From contig JABMLG010000003.1 of assembly GCA_013204985.1 (NCBI GenBank), positions 583,122 through 647,121 on the forward strand: a stretch of 64,000 bases of DNA. Direction: 5' to 3'. A program made the translations under genes and the position numbers. This stretch comes from Microbacteriaceae bacterium VKM Ac-2855 (GTDB taxonomy: Bacteria > Actinomycetota > Actinomycetes > Actinomycetales > Microbacteriaceae). The notes beneath the pieces were generated by a model that ran no database searches, was not told where the DNA came from, and saw nothing but the letters and a program-made list of their open reading frames with translations. Each line of letters opens with the position of its first letter. Position 1 is the stretch's first letter. This document shows positions 1-8,488 of this stretch, piece after piece.

Positions 1-54
1 CTGCATCCGCCGGCCACCGCGGCACGCTGCGCAGTCGTGCTGCGCTGTCGTGCT

Positions 55-116
55 GCGCTGTCGTTTTGGCCGCGCGCGCCCGGCATGCCACCCGCGCGCG
101 GTGAAAACGACAGCGC
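55..116 (-). terminator. Large hairpin downstream of the oxidoreductase gene
   Basis: A 13-bp perfect inverted repeat (GCGCTGTCGTTTT at 55-67, AAAACGACAGCGC at 104-116) encloses a second GC-rich pair of arms (CCGCGCGC / GCGCGCGG). It lies about 30 bp past the stop of the minus-strand oxidoreductase gene, so a terminator is the simplest reading. A 13-bp direct duplication (TCGTGCTGCGCTG) sits at its left edge. Confidence 0.6.
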
Positions 117-145
117 AGGGTGTGGTCAGGCCCGGGGGTGCAGGG

Positions 146-1087
146 TCAGCGCAGTACGCGAGCCAGCTCGTCCAGAGCGGCCAGCGGATCGGGACCCGCC
201 GGCATCAGCACGACGCTCGCGACCCCAGCGGTGTGCAGCTGGGCGATCCGTGCCGCCGCGGAAGCCGGTGTGCCGACCACGGCGAGCTGGTCGACCCAGG
301 CGTCGGGCATCCGCTGGGCGAACGCCTCACCGTCGGCGCTCTCAGCGCGCAGGGCCGCGAACTCGGCCGCGAAGGCGAGCGGTGCGATGTGCGGCGCCCA
401 GTCGGGTTCGCCGATCGCGGAGAGCCCCGGGCGCACCAGCGCGCGTGCCGTATCGGCGTCGTCGTGCACCGCAGCGACGGCGAACGCCACGACCAGGCCT
501 TCGCCGCCCGTCTCCGCGAGCGCCGCGGCCACGTACTCCGGCGTGACGGGCTCGGCGAGGATGACGCCATCGGCGACCCGGCCGGCGAGTTGCAGCGACT
601 TCGGGCCGCGCACGCCTGCCAGCAGCGGCGGCACCTGCTGGGGGAGCATCGTCAGTGCGACCTCGCGCAGACGCACGTAGCGGCCCTCGACCGACACGGT
701 CTCGCCCGCCAGCAGCGCCCGCAACGCCGAGAAGTACTCGTCCAACAGGGTCAGCGGGCTGGCCGGCCAGACGCCCAGGCTGCGCAGCCAGTGCGGCATG
801 CCGTGGCCGATGCCGGCGATCACCCGACCCGGGAACAGCTCGGTGAGAGTGGCGAGTTCCATCGCGGTGAACGCCACCGAGCGTGCCGCCGCGGGCAGGA
901 TGCCGATACCCACGCGGATCCGTTCGGTCGCGGCCAGCACCGCCGCCGCTTGCGCGATGCCGCCGCGGAAGCCGAGGTCCTCGACCACCCAGAGCTCGTC
1001 GAAGCCGAGCTGCTCCGCCCGACGGGCGAAGGGCAATACCTCCGCGGCCGGCAGGTCGCGGGGGAGGAGGGCGCCGACGCCGCTCAC
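146..1087 (-). CDS. LLM-class flavin-dependent oxidoreductase
   Basis: 313 residues, consistent in length with single-domain luciferase-like monooxygenases. The protein looks like one TIM barrel: an early LGFDELWVVED segment, then VGIGILPAA, and GRVIAGIGHGMPHW near residue 95 match strands and phosphate-binding loops of F420/FMN-dependent members. The substrate cannot be told from sequence; in actinobacteria many such proteins use F420. The GTG start overlaps the stop of the upstream lipoprotein gene (GTGA), so the two are probably co-translated. The family assignment is firm; FMN versus F420 is unresolved. Confidence 0.85.
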   Translation of the reverse strand: MSGVGALLPRDLPAAEVLPFARRAEQLGFDELWVVEDLGFRGGIAQAAAVLAATERIRVGIGILPAAARSVAFTAMELATLTELFPGRVIAGIGHGMPHWLRSLGVWPASPLTLLDEYFSALRALLAGETVSVEGRYVRLREVALTMLPQQVPPLLAGVRGPKSLQLAGRVADGVILAEPVTPEYVAAALAETGGEGLVVAFAVAAVHDDADTARALVRPGLSAIGEPDWAPHIAPLAFAAEFAALRAESADGEAFAQRMPDAWVDQLAVVGTPASAAARIAQLHTAGVASVVLMPAGPDPLAALDELARVLR

Positions 1088-1497
1088 GAGCAGGCCGCCC
1101 CGAGGCTCTGCAGCGAGCTCTGCAACTCGGTGGTCGCCTTCTGCACGGCCGCCTGGTCGACCTGGGAGGCGTCCGTCGCGGTCGCGGCGGCACTGACCTC
1201 GTCGCCGAAGTCCTTCAGCTTGTCGAGCGTGTCCTGCGCCAGCGGCTTGATCTCGCTGTCGCTGACCGTTCCGACGGTCGTCTCGAAGGCGGCGATCAGG
1301 TCATCGATCGCGGCCGAGGCGGCCGACGGGTCGGCCTCGAGCTCGGCGCTCTGCGCCGACAGCTCGGTGACGGTGTCCGTCAGGCCGGTCTGGATCGCCG
1401 TGCACGACTCCGCCTTGGACGGCGAACATCCGGTCAGTGCCAGCGGCAGCGCGAGGGCGCTGACGGCGGCGACGAGGACGAGACGCGGACGATTCAT
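1084..1497 (-). CDS. Small secreted lipoprotein, function unknown
   Basis: 137 residues from the ATG at 1497, chosen because a GGGGGAA ribosome site lies just upstream and a proper signal peptide follows; a longer open frame exists but looks non-coding upstream. The N-terminus is a lipoprotein signal (hydrophobic VAAVSALALPLAL, lipobox LTGC with Cys24). The mature part is Ala/Ser/Thr/Asp-rich and predicted helical, with no recognisable domain. It should be anchored on the outer face of the membrane. It overlaps the downstream oxidoreductase gene by 4 bp, implying coupling, although a shared role is not evident. Confidence 0.75.
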   Translation of the reverse strand: MNRPRLVLVAAVSALALPLALTGCSPSKAESCTAIQTGLTDTVTELSAQSAELEADPSAASAAIDDLIAAFETTVGTVSDSEIKPLAQDTLDKLKDFGDEVSAAATATDASQVDQAAVQKATTELQSSLQSLGAACS

Positions 1498-1577
1498 GAG
1501 TTCCCCCAGGTGGTACGAGCAGTGGTTCGGGCGCGGCCGAAGCCGCTGTCTCACCCTAACGGCGAGCACCCTGTCGC

Positions 1578-2726
1578 TCACACGGCGACGAGGGCACCCT
1601 CGGCCCAGACGCGGTCGACCATGCGATCCGCGCGCAGCAGCACCGCATCCGCTCGGTAGCCGACGGCGAGCCGGCCGAGATCGTGCTCGCGTCCGAGCAC
1701 GCGTGCCGGGGTGGTGGTCATTGCCGCGACGGCGGTCGGCTCGTCCAGGCCGACCCGGTCGATCGCGAGGCGCAGAGCGGCGTCCTGAGTCAGGGTGGAG
1801 CCGGCGATCGTCTCCGTTCCGGCCAGGACGGCCAGCCCCGCCGTCACCGTGACCGCCAGGTCGCCCAGTCGGTACTCGCCATCGCTCGAGCCCGCGGCCG
1901 CCATCGCATCCGTCACCAGCGCGATCCGGCCCGGGGCGGCGTCGAAGGCGAGTCGTACCACGTCCGGATGCACGTGCTCGCCGTCCAGGATGATCTCGAG
2001 TGTCACCCGCGGGTCACCGAACGCCGCGAGCACCGGTCCAGGTGAGCGGTGGTGGATCCCTGGCATAGCGTTGAAGGCGTGCGTCAGCAGACGCGCCCCA
2101 CGGTCGAATGCGGCTCGGGCGAGGGGCGCATCCGCTTCGGTGTGGCCGACGGCGACGACCACCCCCGCGGCGACCAGCACGTCGATCGCCTCGAAGGCGC
2201 CGTCGAGTTCGGGCGCGAGGGTGATCTGGCGGAGGGTGCCCCGCGACGCCGCGATCAATGCCTCCACCGCGGACGGTGCCGGCAGCGCGAGATACTCCGG
2301 CTCGTGCGCGCCCCGCCGGGCCGGAGCGAGGAACGGACCCTCGAGGTGCGCGCCGAGGACCAGCGGGTCGTCGTCGGCCAGCTCGGCGATCGTCGCGAGC
2401 GAGGAACGCAGCTCGGCGAGGGGCGCGGCCACCAGACTGATCACCGAACGCGTGGTGCCGTGGGCGCGGTGCACAGCGAGCGCACGCTGGATCCCTGCGG
2501 CGCCGTCGTCGAAGGAGGCGCCTCCACCGCCGTGGGCGTGCAGGTCGATGAAGCCGGGCAGGAGACGCTCGCCTCGCGCGTCGTGCACGCTCGACTCCTC
2601 GTGAGCGTGTGCACGCCATCCGTCGCCCGTGCCGGTACCGATGATCGCGCCGTCGCGTGCAGCGAACCAGAAGTCGTCGATCCGACCGTCCGCGTCGACC
2701 TTGCGCGCGCTGTGCACGACCAGCAT
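1578..2726 (-). CDS. nagA: N-acetylglucosamine-6-phosphate deacetylase
   Basis: 382 residues, the normal NagA size. It removes acetate from GlcNAc-6-phosphate to give glucosamine-6-phosphate in amino-sugar and cell-wall recycling. Amidohydrolase landmarks are in order: LPGFIDLHAHGG (about residues 56-67), HLEGPF carrying the metal-ligand Glu, VGHTEA and THAFNAM histidines, and the catalytic Asp in LVTDAMAA. Its ATG shares one base with the stop of the YrdB-like gene upstream (TGATG). No nagB or PTS gene is adjacent in the window. Confidence 0.95.
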   Translation of the reverse strand: MLVVHSARKVDADGRIDDFWFAARDGAIIGTGTGDGWRAHAHEESSVHDARGERLLPGFIDLHAHGGGGASFDDGAAGIQRALAVHRAHGTTRSVISLVAAPLAELRSSLATIAELADDDPLVLGAHLEGPFLAPARRGAHEPEYLALPAPSAVEALIAASRGTLRQITLAPELDGAFEAIDVLVAAGVVVAVGHTEADAPLARAAFDRGARLLTHAFNAMPGIHHRSPGPVLAAFGDPRVTLEIILDGEHVHPDVVRLAFDAAPGRIALVTDAMAAAGSSDGEYRLGDLAVTVTAGLAVLAGTETIAGSTLTQDAALRLAIDRVGLDEPTAVAAMTTTPARVLGREHDLGRLAVGYRADAVLLRADRMVDRVWAEGALVAV

Positions 2727-3067
2727 CAGGAGAGGTCCCGACGACCGGCCAGCACCCCCGAGATCACGGCGACCACCCCGAAGACGATGGCGACGATCGG
2801 CTGCCCCAGCGCGAGCCAGGCCAGCGCGGCGGAACCCATCACGACGAGTTCGATCAGGGAACGGCCGTACACGTCGAGGTGGAATACGGCCTTCGGCGAG
2901 AGGAACAGGGCCCAGAGCAGGATCGCCAGGCCGGGGGCCGCGATGCCGAAGACGATGTTCAGCGGCGGCGACCAGGTGCTGAACCCCCAGATGCCGAGCG
3001 ACACGAAGGCGAACAGCTCGAGCACGAAACGGACGACGTCGTTGGGGCCGATCTTGATGTCGTCCAC
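2726..3067 (-). CDS. YrdB-like (DUF2568) membrane protein
   Basis: 113 residues from a GTG at 3065-3067, preceded by a GGCAGG-like site; another GTG seven codons upstream is possible. Four hydrophobic stretches (VVRFVLELFAFVSLGIWGF, NIVFGIAAPGLAILLWALF, SLIELVVMGSAALAWLAL and the C-terminal IVAIVFGVVAVISGVL) make a compact four-helix membrane protein typical of the YrdB/DUF2568 family. No biochemical role is known for the family. It is translationally coupled to nagA. The open frame continues upstream into an intergenic repeat that I do not treat as coding. Confidence 0.75.
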   Translation of the reverse strand: MDDIKIGPNDVVRFVLELFAFVSLGIWGFSTWSPPLNIVFGIAAPGLAILLWALFLSPKAVFHLDVYGRSLIELVVMGSAALAWLALGQPIVAIVFGVVAVISGVLAGRRDLS

Positions 3068-3112
3068 GGATGCACCTGCCTGAGTCACGTCGTCCAGCTT
3101 ATTCGGGCCGCG

Positions 3113-3328
3113 GGTTGCGTGAGCTGCGAGGCGGAGGAGTGAGCGATGGCGGAGCCCTCGTGATCGACGACGACGAGCCCTCGTGATCGACGACAACGCG
3201 GCAGATCGCGTGGTGGTGGGTCGCCTGCGTCGGGGTCTGGTTGCGTGAGCTGCGAGGCGGAGGAGTGAGCGATGGCGGAGCCCTCGTGATCGACGACAAC
3301 GCGGCAGATCGCGTGACCAGACCCCGAC
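3113..3328. repeat. 126-bp tandem duplication with an inverted repeat
   Basis: A segment beginning GGTTGCGTGAGCTGCGAGG occurs at 3113 and again at 3239. The first copy carries an extra 23 bp that duplicates GAGCCCTCGTGATCGACGAC internally. A 13-bp inverted repeat (GTCGGGGTCTGGT at 3229-3241, ACCAGACCCCGAC at 3316-3328) ends at the purU stop and may act as a purU terminator. Frames open through it by chance and are not annotated. Confidence 0.7.
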
Positions 3329-3329
3329 G

Positions 3330-4265
3330 CTATTTGAAGATGATGGTGCGGGCGCCGTCGAGAAGCACCCGGTCCTCCGCGAACCATTTGACGGCTTGCG
3401 TGAGGGTGCGGCTCTCCTCGTCCTGCCCGATCGCGACGAGTTCGGCCACCGTGCGGGAGTGGTCGACGCGCACCACGTTCTGCTCGATGATCGGTCCCTC
3501 ATCGAGGTCGCTGGTGACGAAGTGCGCCGTCGCGCCGATGAGCTTCACACCGCGAGCGTGCGCCTGCTTGTAGGGGTTCGCGCCCTTGAAACCCGGCAGG
3601 AACGAGTGGTGGATGTTGATGGCACGCCCGGCGAGGCGTTCGCAGAGTTCGGGCGAGAGGATCTGCATGTAGCGCGCCAGCACGACCAGCTCGATATCGT
3701 GCTGCTCCACGAGTTGGATGACGCGGTCCTCGAAGGCGCGCTTGGATTCGGCGGAGACGACGGGGCGCGATTCGAAGGGCACGCCGTAGAACTCGGCGAG
3801 GTCGCGGAGCGATCCGTGGTTCGACAGCACCATCGGGATCTCGATGGCCAGTTGGCCCGCGCGCTGGCGGAAGAGCAGATCGTTCACGCAATGCGCCGCG
3901 GTGGATGCGAGGACCAGAGTGCGCAGTGGGCGACCGACGACGTCGAGGTTCCAGGTCATCCCGTACTTCTCGGTGATCGGCAGCAGCGCTGCTTCGAAGT
4001 CTTCGCGTCGAGCGGACGACTGCACCTGCAGACGCATGAAGAAGCGGCCGGTGTCGGCGCTCGAGAACTGCTGGCTCTCGGTGATGTTGCCGCGGGCCTG
4101 CACGACCGCGCCGGACACGGCATGCACGATTCCGGGCAGGTCGGGGCAGGCGAAGGTGAGGGTCCAATGGTTGCCGGCCGGACGCGCGCCGTCGCCCATG
4201 AACTCGGTCCCCGTCGGGCGGTCGGCGGTGTTCGGCGCGGCGGGGGTCGGCACAGCAGGATCCAT
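3330..4265 (-). CDS. purU: Formyltetrahydrofolate deformylase
   Basis: 311 residues from the ATG at 4263-4265. The enzyme hydrolyses 10-formyl-THF to formate and THF, feeding formate to PurT-type purine synthesis and balancing one-carbon pools. An N-terminal ACT-like region (about 28-100: LTFACPDLPGIVHAVSGAV) precedes a GART-like formyl-transfer domain with AINIHHSFLPGF and SDLDEGPIIEQ, which carry the Asn/His/Asp triad. The start is supported by a TATTCT -10 element exactly six bases before the ATG, a leaderless layout. GlyA, FolD and YgfZ elsewhere in the window belong to the same folate network. Confidence 0.93.
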   Translation of the reverse strand: MDPAVPTPAAPNTADRPTGTEFMGDGARPAGNHWTLTFACPDLPGIVHAVSGAVVQARGNITESQQFSSADTGRFFMRLQVQSSARREDFEAALLPITEKYGMTWNLDVVGRPLRTLVLASTAAHCVNDLLFRQRAGQLAIEIPMVLSNHGSLRDLAEFYGVPFESRPVVSAESKRAFEDRVIQLVEQHDIELVVLARYMQILSPELCERLAGRAINIHHSFLPGFKGANPYKQAHARGVKLIGATAHFVTSDLDEGPIIEQNVVRVDHSRTVAELVAIGQDEESRTLTQAVKWFAEDRVLLDGARTIIFK

Positions 4266-4477
4266 TTGCCCAGAATATCGGCAGCCGCGCCCGGCTCCTG
4301 GACCGTTGCCCCGCCGACCCGTAGGCTGATGAGCGGCCGTCGGATCCGTCGGCCCCGGGCGCGCACGATGGCGCGCAGTCGATTCCGTCGTCCGCCCTCC
4401 GGGCCCGCCTGCTCCGCCGCGCCTCGCGCGGCCACTCGCACGCCGTCGACGGATGCGCCTCTCGGAGCATTCCGACC
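4266..4477. other. Divergent intergenic region purU / MFS gene
   Basis: It holds the purU promoter (TATTCT on the minus strand, six bases from the ATG) and a TAGGCT box at 4322-4327 on the plus strand that would start the MFS transcript near 4334, leaving a leader of about 145 bases. No gene is seen. Confidence 0.4.
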
Positions 4478-5740
4478 TTGTCGTCACCACACACGTCCAC
4501 CATTCCCATCACCCTGCCGCGCCGCGGTACCTCCGCCGGCGCTGGGAGCGGACCGCGGCTGCCGTGGCTCGGCCTCCTCGTGCTCTCCTCCGCCGTCTTC
4601 CTCTCGGTGACCAGCGAGATGATGCCCACCGGTCTCCTGCCCGACATGAGCGCCTCGCTGGGTGTCTCGGAATCGCAGATCGGCCTGCTGGTCAGCGTCT
4701 TCGCGTTCACCGTCGTGCTGTCCAGCACTCCGCTCGCTGCGTTGACGCGGCGCGCGCCGCGTCACACTCTGCTGGTGCTCGTGCTGATCGTGTTCGCCGT
4801 CAGCAACGTCGCCACGGCGCTGGCCCCGAACTACCCCGTCATTGTCGCCGCCCGGGTACTCGGTGGCGCGTCGCACGGCCTGTTCTGGGCGATCGTCGGC
4901 GCGTACGCCGGCCACCTCGTGCCCCGCGAGCAGCTCGGTCGCGCCGTCGCCATCGCGCTCGGCGGTGGCACGCTCGCCTACGTCCTCGGGGTCCCCATCG
5001 GCACCGCGCTCGGCCACGCCGTGGGCTGGCGTGTTTCGTTCCTGATCGTGGCCGCGTTCACCTTCGCCGGGGCCGCGCTGGTGTGGCGCTTCCTACCTCC
5101 GGTGCAGAGCTCGCACGAGGCGGCCGTCGGTGCGCCGCCGCGGGCGCGCGGACTCGACGCCACAGCCGGAGCGGTCGCGCTGCTGTGCGTCACGACGGCG
5201 ATCGTGATGGTGGGCCACTACGCCTTCTACACGTACATCGCCCCCTTCGCGACCGAGCGGATGGGAGTGGATGCGGGTGCCGTCGGTGGGGTCCTCTTCG
5301 CCTACGGCGTGGCCGGGGCCGTCGGGCTGGTGCTCTCGGGCACGGCCGTCGCCGCGCGGCGACCGACTCTCTCGCTCTTCGTGTGCCTGGTCGTCGTCGC
5401 GCTCGCTGTGACGCTGATGACGGTCTTCTCGGGCATCGCGTGGATCGCGTTCCCGAGCTACCTGCTCTGGGGTGTCGCCTTCGGGATCCTGCCGGCCCTG
5501 CTGCAGACGCGACTGCTGAGTACTGCTTCGCCGCGCATCCGCGACACCGCCAGCGCCGTCTACACCACGGCCTTCAACGCGGGCATCGGCGCCGGCGCCC
5601 TGGTGGGCTCACTCGCCTACGACGCCGTCGGGCTCGACGGGACCGCCGTCCTGTACATCGGCGCGTTGCTCGTCGCGATCGCGATCGTCGCGGGCGGGTA
5701 CCGCCGTCGATCCAGGTCCGGCTCGTTCACCGGACGTTGA
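4478..5740 (+). CDS. MFS (DHA1-type) exporter
   Basis: 420 residues with about 12 hydrophobic segments. The first transmembrane stretch carries SEMMPTGLLPDMSASLGVSE, a typical start of SotB/AraJ/CmlA-like drug-and-sugar efflux MFS proteins; RVLGGASHGLFWAIVGAYA and GGGTLAYVLGVPIGTALGH follow as the TM4-TM5 motifs. It should be a proton-driven exporter in the cytoplasmic membrane; the substrate is unknown. The TTG start is chosen because GGAG lies about ten bases upstream and the first helix follows. It converges with the sigma-fusion gene, whose 3' end overlaps it by 14 bp. Confidence 0.88.
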   Translation: MSSPHTSTIPITLPRRGTSAGAGSGPRLPWLGLLVLSSAVFLSVTSEMMPTGLLPDMSASLGVSESQIGLLVSVFAFTVVLSSTPLAALTRRAPRHTLLVLVLIVFAVSNVATALAPNYPVIVAARVLGGASHGLFWAIVGAYAGHLVPREQLGRAVAIALGGGTLAYVLGVPIGTALGHAVGWRVSFLIVAAFTFAGAALVWRFLPPVQSSHEAAVGAPPRARGLDATAGAVALLCVTTAIVMVGHYAFYTYIAPFATERMGVDAGAVGGVLFAYGVAGAVGLVLSGTAVAARRPTLSLFVCLVVVALAVTLMTVFSGIAWIAFPSYLLWGVAFGILPALLQTRLLSTASPRIRDTASAVYTTAFNAGIGAGALVGSLAYDAVGLDGTAVLYIGALLVAIAIVAGGYRRRSRSGSFTGR

Positions 5741-7895
5741 TCGCCGTCTCGGCGACCGGTCCCACGCGGGAGTCGCCGAGCGCTTCGGAGGTGTAGCGCA
5801 CGCCGATCACGTGGTCGCCGGCATCCGTGATCGTAAGGCTCGTCGTCGTTCCGAGGAAGCGGATCCGCTGCGTGTCGACGACGGTGCCGTCGACGAGGAT
5901 CTGCACGTCTCCGGGGTCGCCGACCAGGAGGAGGCCGATCGACGAGCCGACCGTTGCGGTGCTCCGGGCGATCACGGCCGGCGCCTTCACCGTCACGGAT
6001 GTGGTGAGGGGAGGGGCAGCGGTGTCGTCGGGCTGGCTGATGGTGAGCTCGGAGGTACCCGCGGGAAGGCCGGAGAGTACCGGCACGCGCCAGGCGCCGG
6101 ATGCGTCGGCGATCGTCGTCGCGAGCACCTCCGCACCACGGCTGATCCGCACCGTCGATCCCGGCTGGGCGGCGCCCTCGAGGCGAGGGAACACCTGGTG
6201 CCGCGGGTCCGTCACTGCCGTCATCGTCATCACCACGGGGGTGTGCGTGGGTGTGGGCGTCGAGGTGGGTGTGGGTGTTGGCGTAGGTGTTGCTGTCGGG
6301 GTGGGGGTCGGTGTCGGTGTTGCCGTCGGCGTCGGTGTTGCCGTCGGTGTTGCGGTCGCTCTCGGTGTCGATGTGGCTCTCGGTGTCGATGTGGTTGCAG
6401 GCGTCGATGTTGCGGTCGGCATCGGTCTGGTCGTCGGCGTCGAAGTGGTCGCCGGTGTCGTCGCCGGTGTCGTCGTCGTGCTTGCCGTCGGCGTCGTGTC
6501 GAGCGTGAGCGGGTTGGTCGGTACGTTGCTCGCCCGGCTCGGAGGGGAGCTCGAAATCGGTGCGGCCTCGGCCGCCGCCGACGCCGGAAGTGCCACCGCG
6601 ACGAGCGGCGGGAGGGTCGCCGGAACGGTGGTCGGCTCGGGCTCGACCATCGCTTCGGGCGAGGAGGTCGGCTCGCTGGTCGGCGTCGCCGTCGGCGTAG
6701 CGATCGTGGTAGCGGTCGGCGTCGCCGTTGCCGTCGGCGTGGTGGCCGTCGGCGTGGTGGGTGTCGCGCCGGGGGTTGGCGCGTCCGGTGTCGGCCCGGA
6801 ATCGGACGGAGTCGTCTCGCTGGTCGCCTCCGCGATCACCACCGCGCTCGACTCGCCCCCGACGATCGTCGGCCCGAGGATGGCGGCGGCCGCGATCCCG
6901 GCCGCCAGCACGGCACCGCCGATCACGGACGCGGCGACGCCGACGGAGACCCCGGCGACCGTCGCGGCCGCGGTCGTCGCAGCTCCGGAGGCCGCCGCCC
7001 CGGCGGCACTCGCTCCGCCGACGGTCCCGGAGCCGGATCCGAGGTGGCCGGAGATCACGGCGCCCGCGGCGACGACGGTCGCGGGTGCCCCCGCCTGCAG
7101 CCAGGCCAGGTACGCCGTCGCGCCGCCGATTCCGGCAGCCAGAGGCAGCAGCACGAGCGCGAGCCGACTGCCGACGTCGTGCGCCTCCTCCGCGACGATC
7201 GAGCACCGGGTGCACTCCGCGAGGTGGGCACGCAGCCGCCCGCTGTCGCGAGAGCCGAGATTGCCACGGGTGTACGACCCGAGACGTTCGATCACCCAGC
7301 GACATTCCGAGTCGACCGGTGCATCCGTCAGATGCGCCTGGATCCACGCCTGCCGCAGACCCTCTCGCGCCCGGTAGGTCAGCGCGGCGACGGCGTTCGC
7401 TTTCATGCCCAGCAGTGGGCCGATCGTCTGCGCGGTCATGCTCTCGACCTCGCTGTACCACAGCGCCTCCTGCCACCGCGTGGGCAGGCTCCGGAAGGCC
7501 TGAGCGGTCAGACTGCGATCGAGGGCCTCGAGAGTGCGATCCTCGCTCGTGACCGGATCCTCGAAGTCCTCGAACTCGTCGATCGGCCGCTCGTGGCGGA
7601 GCTTGCGCCCCCACTCCGCCGCCGTGTTGCGGATCGTGGTGAACAGGTACGGGCGGAACGCCCCGGTGGGGCCGCCACCCCGCTTGATGGCTTGGAAGAT
7701 CTTCGCGAACGACTCCGAGACCAGGTCGTCCGGATCCGTGTTGCTCGAATGCGAACGGGCCACGGTGCGGCCGGCGGAGGAGTGTCGTCGCCACAGCTCG
7801 GCGAACGCCTCCGTTCCACCGCGTTTCGCCTGTTCGACGAGCTCGACGTCGCTGAGCGTCTCGACGGGCGCGCGGCTGGCGTTCTCGGCATTCAC
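5727..7895 (-). CDS. ECF sigma factor fused to zinc-finger anti-sigma, membrane, stalk and Ig-like regions
   Basis: 722 residues, about four times a normal ECF factor. Residues 15-100 are sigma region 2 (DPDDLVSESFAKIFQAIK) and 137-185 region 4 (LPTRWQEALWYSEVESMT, then MKANAVAALTYRAREGLRQ). A zinc-binding anti-sigma-like site follows: Cys198, His224, Cys228, Cys231. Hydrophobic stretches at about 245-266 and 318-342 should cross the membrane. Residues 366-552 are an extreme Thr/Pro-rich stalk. The last ~160 residues resemble a pair of Ig-like beta domains ending extracellularly. Fused sigma/anti-sigma proteins with membrane tails are known in actinobacteria, so signalling of an outside cue to RNA polymerase is the inference. 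The GTG start follows GAGGAG. The target promoters are unknown. Confidence 0.85.
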   Translation of the reverse strand: MNAENASRAPVETLSDVELVEQAKRGGTEAFAELWRRHSSAGRTVARSHSSNTDPDDLVSESFAKIFQAIKRGGGPTGAFRPYLFTTIRNTAAEWGRKLRHERPIDEFEDFEDPVTSEDRTLEALDRSLTAQAFRSLPTRWQEALWYSEVESMTAQTIGPLLGMKANAVAALTYRAREGLRQAWIQAHLTDAPVDSECRWVIERLGSYTRGNLGSRDSGRLRAHLAECTRCSIVAEEAHDVGSRLALVLLPLAAGIGGATAYLAWLQAGAPATVVAAGAVISGHLGSGSGTVGGASAAGAAASGAATTAAATVAGVSVGVAASVIGGAVLAAGIAAAAILGPTIVGGESSAVVIAEATSETTPSDSGPTPDAPTPGATPTTPTATTPTATATPTATTIATPTATPTSEPTSSPEAMVEPEPTTVPATLPPLVAVALPASAAAEAAPISSSPPSRASNVPTNPLTLDTTPTASTTTTPATTPATTSTPTTRPMPTATSTPATTSTPRATSTPRATATPTATPTPTATPTPTPTPTATPTPTPTPTSTPTPTHTPVVMTMTAVTDPRHQVFPRLEGAAQPGSTVRISRGAEVLATTIADASGAWRVPVLSGLPAGTSELTISQPDDTAAPPLTTSVTVKAPAVIARSTATVGSSIGLLLVGDPGDVQILVDGTVVDTQRIRFLGTTTSLTITDAGDHVIGVRYTSEALGDSRVGPVAETAINVR
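6236..6800 (-). repeat. Low-complexity Thr/Pro codon repeats
   Basis: Within the sigma-fusion gene the coding strand is built of short ACxCCx-type hexamers giving (Thr-Pro)n and Thr-Ala-Thr-Pro runs, in two blocks separated by a non-repetitive Ala/Glu/Pro stretch. The DNA is slippage-prone, so stalk length may vary between strains. Confidence 0.7.
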
Positions 7896-8177
7896 GGCGG
7901 CTCCTCAACCCTGCGTCTCTCGCCGCGGCGGGCGCGCCGTGCAGAGGACTCATCACAGAGACGTGGACACTGCGCGTTTATGACGCGAACCCGCTCGATT
8001 ATCGACGAATCCGCTCATCATGACAAATCCTCGCGATGCCGCGTACGGATTTCGGAGAAGCCAGACAGGTTTGTGAAAGATCTTCGCGGGGCGCGTCATA
8101 GAACGATGCAACGGGCCTCTCTCCTGATGAAGGAGTGAGCGGCTGCCTCGACAGGCCCGGAGGGGTCCGGCCGCTCG
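7896..8177. other. Divergent intergenic region, no clear gene
   Basis: About 280 bases between the sigma-fusion start and a small rightward reading frame. It is less GC-rich than its neighbours (TTATGACGCG, TTATCGACG, ATGACAAATCC), as expected for promoters, but I could not assign a convincing -35/-10 pair. Confidence 0.3.
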
Positions 8178-8327
8178 ATGACGATGACGGGCTCACCAAT
8201 CTTCTCGGAGGACATCGCCGTATTGCTCGCGGTTCTGGCTCTCACCTGCGCCGTGTCCGGCGCAGCCCTTCTCACGCTGTCCTGGAACGGACGCCCTCGG
8301 CGGCGGAGGTTACGCATCCGCGGTTGA
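8178..8327 (+). CDS. Predicted 49-residue single-pass membrane protein
   Basis: A short frame encodes a polar start (MTMTGSPIFSED), one strong hydrophobic helix (IAVLLAVLALTCAVSGAALL) and a very basic tail (RPRRRRLRIRG), the layout of a one-pass membrane peptide with its C-terminus inside. A GGAGGGG site lies 14 bases upstream, rather far. It is divergent from the sigma-fusion gene. No family is recognised. The hydrophobic-then-basic order makes it more credible than a chance frame. Confidence 0.45.
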   Translation: MTMTGSPIFSEDIAVLLAVLALTCAVSGAALLTLSWNGRPRRRRLRIRG

Positions 8328-8488
8328 GCGCCGCTCCCACAGCCACCTGAGACGCGATCATCGGTCGCGATCAGGTCGCCCGGCCGCAGGGGGGACACGG
8401 AATACGCGTGCCTGTTGCCGGGCCCGGGCCCGGTCGATCCAACGGGTGGAATCGACCGGGCCTCCTCGGTCTCGATCCGTCGGTGCCG

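Noticed and set aside
50..1852. A 600-codon frame on the plus strand across three minus-strand genes
   Set aside because: Codes a His/Arg/Gln-rich product with no domains, antisense to well-supported oxidoreductase, lipoprotein and nagA genes.
3085..3387. A 100-codon minus-strand frame over the duplication beside purU
   Set aside because: It overlaps the purU 3' end antisense-free but only repeats the duplicated unit, with no start signal or domain.
5811..8138. A 775-codon frame antisense to the sigma-fusion gene
   Set aside because: Arg/Gly/Cys-rich nonsense produced by the Thr/Pro codon repeats read backwards; the minus-strand protein has clear domains.
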